Origin: Anaerolineae bacterium
Lineage (GTDB): Bacteria > Chloroflexota > Anaerolineae > Aggregatilineales > Phototrophicaceae
Length of the DNA stretch: 5,422 nt
NCBI GenBank assembly: GCA_020848855.1
Contig: JADLHH010000646.1
Span: forward strand, 1 to 5,422
Direction: 5' to 3'
This document shows, piece by piece, positions 1-4,886 of this stretch. Positions within the stretch are counted from its first letter, which is position 1, and every line of letters begins with the position of its first letter. Made by a program: the position numbers and the translations under genes. The notes beneath the pieces were generated by a model. That model worked only from the letters and a program-made list of their open reading frames with translations, made no database searches and was not told the DNA's origin.

Positions 1-1572
1 GAACTGGGAGCGGACGACTACATCCAGGAGCCGTTCACGAAAGAGCTTCTGGAAACGCGCGTCCGCATCACCAAGCAGAAGCAGGACATTCAGAACGAGC
101 AGCAACTTCACATCAACCGGGTGGAGAAGCTGGCGGATCAGATGGAGCATGTTATTCTGCCGATGGGTATCGCCCTTTCGACGGAGACGGATTTCGACCG
201 GCTGGGGCAGCGTATTCTGATGGAAGCGAAGGACATCTGCAACGCCGACGCCGGGACGCTTTACATGCGCACCGGCGACGACCAGCTTCGTTTCGCCATC
301 GTGATCACTGAATCGCTGAACGTGCATCTCGGCGGCACGAGCGGGCAGCCGGTGAACTTCCCGACGCTGCCGCTGTACGACCGCGTGACCGGCAAGCCGA
401 ATATTCACAACGTCGCCAGCTTCGTGGCGCTTAACGGCAAGTCGATCAATATCCCGAATATCTACGAGGCGGAAGGCTTCGACTTTTCGGCGACGAAGGT
501 GTTCGACCAGCGCAATAACTACCGCTCGGTTTCCAGCCTGACCGTTCCTCTGAAAGACAACAAGGGCGAAGTCATCGGCGTGCTGCAACTGCTGAACGCG
601 CAGGACGCGAACGGCAACATCATCGCCTTCGACGAGTACAACCGGCTGGTGGTCGAATCGCTGTCGTCGCAGGCGGCGGTCGTGCTCAATAATCATCTGC
701 TGATCCAGCAGCAGCAGAAAATGAACAAGATCGAGAACGACATCCAGATCGCCCGGCGCATCCAGCAGAATTTTCTGCCAAACACGCTGCCGGAGGTCAA
801 AGGCTGGGAGATCGGCGGACGGTTTCAGCCGGCGCGTGAAGTGGCGGGCGACTTCTACGACTTCTTCCTGATGATGGGAGATCGGCGGCTGGGCATCATC
901 ATCGCCGACGTGTGCGATAAAGGCGTCGGCGCGGCGCTGTTCATGTCGTTGATGCGCAGCCTGCTGCGGGCGTTCGCCATGATGAGCCACAACGTCAACT
1001 GGGCAGAGAGCCTGTTTGAAGACCCAGCCAGCACGTTCAGCGTAAAAAGTTCGTCGGGCAAGCTGGCGATTCGGGCGAACGCCCTCAAGACGGCGGTGGT
1101 CAATACCAATGAGTACATCACCGAGCATCACCTCGACCTGAACATGTTCGCCACGACGTTCTTCGGGATGCTCGACCCGGTGAGCGGAACCCTGCTGTAT
1201 ATCAACGGCGGACATCCGCCGGTGTTCATCATCGCACCGGACGGCACGATCAAGAATCGGCTGGAGCCGACCGGACCCGCCGTTGGCATGTTCCCCGGCG
1301 CGGAGTTCGAGATCATGGATGCGCATCTGGAGCCGGGCGATATCCTGCTGGGCTACACCGACGGTGTGACCGACGCGCGCAATCCTGCCGGGAAGCTGTT
1401 CCACGAGGAAGGACTGGTCAACCTGATCAAGCCGCCGCTGGATTCGGCAGTCAGCCTGCTCGACCGAATTCACAGCGCGCTGCAAAACTACATCAGCGAT
1501 GCGGTGCAGTTCGACGACATCACGATGGTCGCGGCGCGCCGTATTCCGCCGGAAGAAATCAGCAACGAATAA
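1..1572 (+). CDS. Receiver-GAF-PP2C (SpoIIE/RsbU-type) serine phosphatase, 5' end outside window
   Basis: Cytoplasmic signalling phosphatase, presumably acting on an anti-sigma-factor antagonist (STAS) protein; that target is inferred from the family. The frame is open from base 1, so the GTG at 121 is internal and the true start lies upstream. Residues are counted from the first codon in the window. Residues 1-20 are the end of a receiver domain (GADDYIQEPF). Residues 20-50 are a charged coiled coil. Residues 50-235 are a GAF domain resembling phosphodiesterase GAFs (SINIPNIYEAEGF, then GVLQLLNAQD). Residues 235-260 are a linker helix with IQIARRIQQNFLP. Residues 265-515 are the SpoIIE-type PP2C domain: AREVAGDFYD, IADVCDKGVGAALF, FATTFFGMLDP, INGGHPPVF, GYTDGVTD and DDITMV supply the metal-binding aspartates. 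About 55 extra residues lie between MRSLLRAFA and NMFATTFF. The receiver lysine expected before PF is glutamate, so phosphorylation control may be altered. It converges on the next gene with 9 bp between stops. Confidence 0.95.
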   Translation, partial: ELGADDYIQEPFTKELLETRVRITKQKQDIQNEQQLHINRVEKLADQMEHVILPMGIALSTETDFDRLGQRILMEAKDICNADAGTLYMRTGDDQLRFAIVITESLNVHLGGTSGQPVNFPTLPLYDRVTGKPNIHNVASFVALNGKSINIPNIYEAEGFDFSATKVFDQRNNYRSVSSLTVPLKDNKGEVIGVLQLLNAQDANGNIIAFDEYNRLVVESLSSQAAVVLNNHLLIQQQQKMNKIENDIQIARRIQQNFLPNTLPEVKGWEIGGRFQPAREVAGDFYDFFLMMGDRRLGIIIADVCDKGVGAALFMSLMRSLLRAFAMMSHNVNWAESLFEDPASTFSVKSSSGKLAIRANALKTAVVNTNEYITEHHLDLNMFATTFFGMLDPVSGTLLYINGGHPPVFIIAPDGTIKNRLEPTGPAVGMFPGAEFEIMDAHLEPGDILLGYTDGVTDARNPAGKLFHEEGLVNLIKPPLDSAVSLLDRIHSALQNYISDAVQFDDITMVAARRIPPEEISNE

Positions 1573-1581
1573 CCGGGCGAC

Positions 1582-2055
1582 TCACGCGCGCGGCGTCTTC
1601 GTGCCGCCCGCGATCATCTCAAGCGCCTTGTCGATGCGGCGCTGCCGGGTTTCGGCGCGTTTGGCTTCGACGATCCAGTCAACGTATTCCTTCTGGTGGC
1701 TGAATGACAGCTTATCGAAGGCGGTGCGGGTTTCCATGCTCATCGCCGCCGCGAAATCCGGCGGAATTTCGACCACGCGCGGTTCGGCGTCCACCTCCAG
1801 CGTGACATGAACTAGGCCGCCATTTAGCTTGCCGATGGCGGCGCGAATCTCCTTGCGAACGCCAAGATAATACGCGCCCCCATACGGCGCAATCGACGTG
1901 CGATAGGCATAACCGTCGACTTCGGCTTTGACCTTGACCTGCCCCTTTTTGCCGAAGTCGGCGACCACTTCGGGCGGCACTTCCACGAAATAGCCGGCAT
2001 TCGCTGCTTCGCCGCCTTTGGCAAGCGGCGCATCAAACTCGTGCTTTCGCGGCAT
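1582..2055 (-). CDS. YdeI/OmpD-associated family protein (DUF1905 plus OmdA-like C-terminus)
   Basis: A 157-residue cytoplasmic protein with no signal peptide or membrane segment. Residues about 5-98 match the DUF1905 beta-barrel fold pattern: GYFVEVPPEV, DGYAYRTSIAPYGG, GVRKEIRAAIGK and VHVTLEVDAEPR are the usual landmarks. Residues 99-150 match the YdeI/OmdA C-terminal helical segment, with SFSHQKEYVDWI followed by AKRAETRQRRI. The length is normal for the two-part family. Members in enteric bacteria have been linked to envelope-stress and antimicrobial-peptide resistance; whether that applies here is unknown. The ATG at 2053-2055 is preceded by GAGGAG at a 5-base spacing, which fixes the start. 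It stands alone: its own promoter lies upstream, and its end faces the phosphatase gene, so it is not part of the carbamoyltransferase operon although on the same strand. The family call is firm; the function is not. Confidence 0.88.
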   Translation of the reverse strand: MPRKHEFDAPLAKGGEAANAGYFVEVPPEVVADFGKKGQVKVKAEVDGYAYRTSIAPYGGAYYLGVRKEIRAAIGKLNGGLVHVTLEVDAEPRVVEIPPDFAAAMSMETRTAFDKLSFSHQKEYVDWIVEAKRAETRQRRIDKALEMIAGGTKTPRA

Positions 2056-2060
2056 GATCG

Positions 2061-2066
2061 CTCCTC
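2061..2066 (-). promoter_or_regulatory. Ribosome binding site of the DUF1905/YdeI-family gene
   Basis: The - strand reads GAGGAG, then CGATC, then the ATG ending at 2053. This near-perfect Shine-Dalgarno sequence at 5-base spacing supports the chosen start. Confidence 0.8.
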
Positions 2067-2092
2067 GCTTATTCAGTTGAACCGGTGCTTGG

Positions 2093-2106
2093 TAGAGTCG
2101 ACTCTA
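2093..2106. promoter_or_regulatory. Perfect 14-bp palindrome, candidate operator
   Basis: TAGAGTCGACTCTA reads the same on both strands with no mismatch. It spans from the -10 hexamer to the predicted transcription start of the DUF1905/YdeI-family gene, where a bound homodimer would block RNA polymerase. No matching regulator gene is in the window, and the regulator family cannot be assigned. Confidence 0.55.
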
Positions 2107-2129
2107 TAGGGGAGTTCCGGGAATGTCAA
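2101..2129 (-). promoter_or_regulatory. Sigma-70-like promoter for the DUF1905/YdeI-family gene
   Basis: On the - strand a perfect TTGACA (2129-2124) is followed after exactly 17 bases by TAGAGT (2106-2101), a 4 of 6 match to TATAAT. A competing TATAGA lies two bases closer, at a poorer 15-base spacing. Transcription would start near 2094, leaving a leader of about 40 bases that holds the ribosome binding site. The -10 hexamer is one arm of a palindrome (see the 14-bp palindrome at 2093-2106), which suggests regulation by a dimeric protein. Read from sequence only. Confidence 0.65.
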
Positions 2130-2168
2130 CACGCGAGAAAATGGAGAGGAATCCGCATGGCGGGCGCA

Positions 2169-2207
2169 GCACATGTCCATCGAAGATGGCGCGCCCCTAC
2201 CATGTGC
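2169..2207. repeat. Nested inverted repeat downstream of the carbamoyltransferase operon
   Basis: GCACATG (2169-2175) pairs perfectly with CATGTGC (2201-2207). Inside lies a second hairpin, CCATC-GAA-GATGG (2177-2189), next to the 8-bp palindrome GGCGCGCC (2188-2195). On the - strand it begins 37 bases after the last operon stop codon, a plausible place for a transcript-end structure. No run of T follows on that strand, so it is not a standard intrinsic terminator. The rest of the gap 2056-2243 holds the promoter, operator and ribosome binding site of the DUF1905/YdeI-family gene and no other gene I can support. Confidence 0.4.
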
Positions 2208-2243
2208 AACTTCGGTTTTTGTCGTTTCTGAGAGAAGAACCGC

Positions 2244-2591
2244 TTACAGACCGGACGTGCGGGCTTTCTCTTCCGTCCACACGTCGTCTTCCGGCGCGAT
2301 TCCCGCACGGGCGGGACGCTCGACTGCCGCGAAGAACAGCAGGGCGACGAACGCTGCTCCGACGCAGCCGAAACCGAGCGCGACGGCGGTCAGGAAGCCG
2401 CTGTGCAGGATGACGGCTGCCAGCACGGTCGGCAGCGTCATGCAGAAGCCGAGCGCGCCGAGGTAGTGGAGAATCTGCGCGAGTGCGCCGCCGTATACCT
2501 TTTCCTCGCGCAGCGAGCGCGGGGCGACGTACAGCGACAGCAGCGCGCCGAGAATGAGTCCAGCCAGAAGGGCGGTGGCGATGTTGCTCAT
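2244..2591 (-). CDS. Small membrane protein with three predicted transmembrane segments, family not recognised
   Basis: A 115-residue protein I do not recognise. Hydrophobic segments lie at about residues 5-24, 36-62 and 66-90. A short basic-acidic loop (PRSLREEK) separates the first two, and a soluble acidic tail ends in WTEEKARTSGL. There is no signal-peptidase site and no catalytic motif. Its ATG follows the DUF5989 stop codon by a single base (TAGCATG) and has no clear ribosome binding site of its own, so translation is probably coupled to the gene before it. It is the last gene of the carbamoyltransferase operon, since only the DUF1905/YdeI-family gene with its own promoter follows. Position and hydrophobicity suggest a membrane partner or accessory of the carbamoylation module; this is inference from context alone. 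Confidence 0.8.
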   Translation of the reverse strand: MSNIATALLAGLILGALLSLYVAPRSLREEKVYGGALAQILHYLGALGFCMTLPTVLAAVILHSGFLTAVALGFGCVGAAFVALLFFAAVERPARAGIAPEDDVWTEEKARTSGL

Positions 2592-2592
2592 G

Positions 2593-2763
2593 CTAGAACA
2601 TCGGGTAGATGAACGGCGCGGTGGCAGGATTGCTGCTGAGGATGATCAGCACGATGAACAGCGCCAGCACGATCATCATCGGGATGAGCCAGTAGAGCTT
2701 GCGCCGCCACAGGAATACCAGCAGTTCACCCAGAATGCCCAGGCGGGCGATCATGTCGCGCAT
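2593..2763 (-). CDS. DUF5989-type (SxtK-like) single-pass small membrane protein
   Basis: A 56-residue protein with one membrane helix. Residues about 1-13 are amphipathic (MRDMIARLGILGE). LVFLWRRKLYWLIP leads into a helix at about residues 25-44 (IPMMIVLALFIVLIIL), and the protein ends SSNPATAPFIYPMF. The FLWRRKLYWLIP start of the helix and the APFIY tail near the C-terminus are, as I recall, the marks of DUF5989, a family repeatedly found beside NodU/CmcH-type carbamoyltransferases; SxtK of the saxitoxin cluster is of similar size and position. The carbamoyltransferase stop codon forms part of the ribosome binding site. Two adjacent ATGs compete: AGGAG lies 5 bases before the one at 2763 and only 2 before the one at 2766, so I chose 2763. 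Starting at 2766 would add one methionine. Its role is unknown; a membrane anchor or adaptor for the soluble transferase is a reasonable guess. Confidence 0.85.
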   Translation of the reverse strand: MRDMIARLGILGELLVFLWRRKLYWLIPMMIVLALFIVLIILSSNPATAPFIYPMF

Positions 2764-2768
2764 CATCA

Positions 2769-2773
2769 CTCCT
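2769..2773 (-). promoter_or_regulatory. Ribosome binding site of the DUF5989 gene, overlapping the upstream stop codon
   Basis: The - strand reads TAGGAGTGATGATG. AGGAG uses the last two bases of the carbamoyltransferase TAG stop. The arrangement implies that ribosomes finishing the transferase pass straight to the small gene, and it decides between the two adjacent ATG codons. Confidence 0.7.
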
Positions 2774-4562
2774 AAGATTTTTCGACAACCAGCGAACCCA
2801 GCACCAGAATGTCGATATCGCTGTTGCAGAACGTATTCCAGGCGTCGCGCGGGGACGAGACAATCGGCTCGCCGCGCAGGTTGAACGACGTGTTGAGCAG
2901 CACCGGCACGCCCGTGATTTCGCCGAAGCGCTCGATAACTCCGTAATAGCGCGGGTTGGTCTCGCGTTCGATGGTTTGCAGCCGACCCGTACCCTGATGG
3001 CAGACCGCCTGGATCAAATCCTGCTTATCGTCTTTGATCGGCGAGACCATCAGCATATAGCGCGGGGCTTCGTGCTGCTCGACGGCGGGGTAGTCGAAAT
3101 ACTCGGCGGCGCGGTCGCGCAGGATCACCGGGGCGAAGGGGCGGAACGGCTCTCGGAATTTGATCTTGGTGTTGACGACTTCCTTCATCGCCTCGCTGCG
3201 CGGGTCGGCAAGGATGCTGCGGTTGCCGAGCGCGCGCGGTCCCCATTCGAAACGCCCCTGGAAGAAGCCGATCACCTTCTCCTGCGTGAGCTTCTGCGCC
3301 AGATGGTCAAGCAGGGTGTCGTCGTTATCGTAGCGGGTGTAGTGCGCGCCATGCGAGTCGAGGAACGCCTGACATTCGTCATCGGTATACGACTCGCCCC
3401 AGTAGGCGTTGGGCATAACCCAGTTGCGCGGCTTGCCCAGCACGATGTGATATGCCCACAGTGCCGCGCCGAGCGCGCCGCCATCGTCGCCGGCGGCAGG
3501 CTGGATGTAGATTTCGTCGAACGGCGTTTCGGCGAGCAGGCGGTAGTTGGCTTTGGTGTTAAGCGCCACGCCACCCGCCATGACCAGCTTCGTCATGCCG
3601 GTTTGCTCGTGCAGGCGGTTGGCAATGACCAGCAGCGCATCTTCGGTCACGCGCTGGATGCTGGCGGCGATATCGGCATAGCGCTGGTTTTCCGCCATCG
3701 CGGCGCTCTCGACGGCACGTTCCGGGTTGGTCACCATCGTAAAGAAATCGCCTTCCGGCGGGCGCGGCGCGCCGAACAGGTCGATGAAGTGCTGGTTGTA
3801 GGTATTCTCGGTGGAATAGTGGTAGCTGAAGTAGTCCATATTCAGGCGGAAGCTGCCGTCAGCGCTCTGCCGGAACAGCTTCTGCACCTTGTCGACGTAG
3901 CGCGGCTCGCCATAGGGTGCCATGCCCATGACCTTGTATTCACCGTTGTTGACTCGGAAGCCGAGATACGCCGTGAACGCCGAATACAGCAGCCCGATGG
4001 AGTGCGGGAAGCGCTCCTCGGAGAACAGGTTGATGTCATTGCGGGCGTCGGTCGCAGCGTCGCCTTCCCAGACGCTCGTCGCTTTGCCGAGCGTGGTCGT
4101 CGTCCATTCGCCGACGCCGTCAATGGTCAGGACGGCGGCTTCGCGGAACGGGCTGGCGAAAAACGCGCTGGCGGCGTGGCTCATGTGGTGGTCGCAGAAC
4201 AGCACCCGGTCATACTTGAGACCGAGTTCCTTCTGGATGATGTTCTTGATCCACAGCTTGTCTTTCAGCCAGTTGAGCATGGCGTCGCGCCAGACCTCGG
4301 ACGACCGAGGGAACGTGCCAAGCGTCGTCAGCAGGATGCGCTCGAACTTGACCAGCGGCTTTTCGTAGAAGACGGCGTAGTCGACATCGGAGCCGGTGAT
4401 GCCCGCCTGCCGCAGACAGAATTCGATGGCTTTGGTCGGGAAGCCGTTATCGTGTTTTTTGCGGGTGAAGCGTTCTTCCATCGCCGCCGCGACCAGCCTG
4501 CCATCCTGAATGAGGGCTGCTGCCGCGTCGTGGTAGAAGCAGGATATGCCGAGTATATACAT
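2772..4562 (-). CDS. NodU/CmcH/TobZ-family O-carbamoyltransferase
   Basis: Soluble cytoplasmic enzyme of 596 residues, full length for the family. It uses carbamoyl phosphate and ATP, through a carbamoyl-adenylate, to carbamoylate a hydroxyl group. The N-terminal Kae1-like domain (about 1-375) opens with MYILGISCFYHDAAAALI and has the metal-binding pair H125 and H129 in DHHMSHAAS, TIDGVGEWTT at 146-155, NNGEYKVMGMAPYG at 205-218, MAGGVALNTKANY at 328-340 and AAGDDGG at 356-362 with the aspartate that completes the metal site. The C-terminal YrdC-like domain (about 400-596) carries GRFEWGPRALGNRSILADPR (436-455), KFREPFRPFAPVI (468-480) and LLNTSFNLRGEPIV (555-568). All the expected motifs are present, so it should be active. 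The ATG lies 3 bases after the stop of the 77-residue gene. The acceptor cannot be told from sequence; surface glycans, Nod-factor-like molecules, antibiotics and saxitoxin are all substrates of relatives. Confidence 0.96.
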   Translation of the reverse strand: MYILGISCFYHDAAAALIQDGRLVAAAMEERFTRKKHDNGFPTKAIEFCLRQAGITGSDVDYAVFYEKPLVKFERILLTTLGTFPRSSEVWRDAMLNWLKDKLWIKNIIQKELGLKYDRVLFCDHHMSHAASAFFASPFREAAVLTIDGVGEWTTTTLGKATSVWEGDAATDARNDINLFSEERFPHSIGLLYSAFTAYLGFRVNNGEYKVMGMAPYGEPRYVDKVQKLFRQSADGSFRLNMDYFSYHYSTENTYNQHFIDLFGAPRPPEGDFFTMVTNPERAVESAAMAENQRYADIAASIQRVTEDALLVIANRLHEQTGMTKLVMAGGVALNTKANYRLLAETPFDEIYIQPAAGDDGGALGAALWAYHIVLGKPRNWVMPNAYWGESYTDDECQAFLDSHGAHYTRYDNDDTLLDHLAQKLTQEKVIGFFQGRFEWGPRALGNRSILADPRSEAMKEVVNTKIKFREPFRPFAPVILRDRAAEYFDYPAVEQHEAPRYMLMVSPIKDDKQDLIQAVCHQGTGRLQTIERETNPRYYGVIERFGEITGVPVLLNTSFNLRGEPIVSSPRDAWNTFCNSDIDILVLGSLVVEKS

Positions 4563-4565
4563 GAA

Positions 4566-4799
4566 TCAGCCCTGCCTGCGGGCATCGTCAAGGGTGTTCT
4601 GAACAGGGGGGCGATCCAGCCAGCCGGGGGTGTTCTCCGCGCGCAGCCGAAGCGAATCGCTGAACAGGCGAGCGCCAAGCCCGAAGGGGATGAGGATCGT
4701 GAAATAAAACAGGCTGACAATGACTCGACCCTGAAAATCGCCGACGATGCCAGCGATGATGGTGAAGCGATCCCAGGCGAGGTGTACGATTTCGCTCAC
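4566..4799 (-). CDS. Single-pass membrane protein resembling the C-terminal half of SxtJ
   Basis: A 77-residue protein from a GTG start. Residues 1-24 are soluble (MSEIVHLAWDRF opens it). One hydrophobic segment spans about 26-46 (VIVSLFYFTILIPFGLGARL), followed by FSDSLRLR and a polar tail with WLDRPPVQNTL and DDARRQG. From memory, the helix with an internal P-x-G-L and a trailing RLF then D-x-L-R is the pattern of the C-terminal half of SxtJ-family proteins, which are longer (about 130 residues) and begin with an additional hydrophobic hairpin that is absent here. The start is chosen because AAAGGAG lies 6 bases upstream and a promoter sits just before that; the frame stays open further upstream but would overlap the SGNH gene. 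It is the first gene of the tight four-gene group and is 3 bases from the carbamoyltransferase, a strong sign of joint function. The existence of the gene is well supported, the SxtJ relation less so. Confidence 0.78.
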   Translation of the reverse strand: MSEIVHLAWDRFTIIAGIVGDFQGRVIVSLFYFTILIPFGLGARLFSDSLRLRAENTPGWLDRPPVQNTLDDARRQG

Positions 4800-4805
4800 A
4801 CAGCG

Positions 4806-4812
4806 CTCCTTT
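4806..4812 (-). promoter_or_regulatory. Ribosome binding site that fixes a GTG start
   Basis: AAAGGAG on the - strand lies 6 bases before the GTG at 4799. The alternative GTG two bases earlier is followed at once by TGA. This site is the reason for preferring the 77-residue form over the longer open frame reaching to 4982. Confidence 0.75.
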
Positions 4813-4820
4813 AAGCGGAC

Positions 4821-4849
4821 ATTGTACGGGAAAGCGCCGCGATTCTCAA
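4821..4849 (-). promoter_or_regulatory. Sigma-70-like promoter for the carbamoyltransferase operon
   Basis: On the - strand TTGAGA (4849-4844, 5 of 6 consensus bases) is followed after exactly 17 bases by TACAAT (4826-4821, 5 of 6). Transcription would start near 4814, directly before the AAAGGAG ribosome binding site, giving a leader of only about 15 bases. It lies in the 85-bp gap after the SGNH gene, so the four genes to the left can be transcribed without that gene. Confidence 0.7.
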
Positions 4850-4851
4850 GT

Positions 4852-4886
4852 GGGAGCCATGCGCGCCCCCGCGATACTCCCGGCTC
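4852..4886. repeat. Overlapping inverted repeats after the SGNH gene
   Basis: GGGAG (4852-4856) pairs with CTCCC (4877-4881), and the overlapping GAGCC (4854-4858) pairs with GGCTC (4882-4886), giving two mutually exclusive 5-bp stems around a GC-rich loop. The structure overlaps the SGNH stop codon and ends just before the -35 element of the next promoter. There is no T run, so an intrinsic terminator is not supported; partial attenuation is possible. Confidence 0.3.

Noticed and set aside
121..1572. Taking the GTG at 121 as the start of the phosphatase.
   Set aside because: The frame is open from base 1 and encodes the end of a receiver domain and a coiled coil continuous with the rest.
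1590..1607. Hairpin GCGGC-8 bases-GCCGC as a shared terminator for the two convergent genes.
   Set aside because: Only 5 bp, inside the last codons of the DUF1905/YdeI-family gene, and no T run on either side.
2213..2242. CGGTT/AACCG stem with T-rich sequence just after the operon stop, as an intrinsic terminator.
   Set aside because: The stem is 5 bp with a 20-base loop, and the T-rich part is on the + strand, where no gene precedes it.
2123..2466. Short + strand open frames across the gap and opposite the 115-residue gene.
   Set aside because: Compositionally biased arginine- and serine-rich translations with no motif or ribosome binding site. They overlap a clear promoter and a coupled - strand gene.
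2976..4814. A 612-codon open frame on the + strand antisense to the carbamoyltransferase.
   Set aside because: It lies opposite a gene with all family motifs intact. Its translation is rich in R, V, A, D and E without any recognisable domain, as expected from the complement of high-GC codons. No ribosome binding site or promoter was seen for it.
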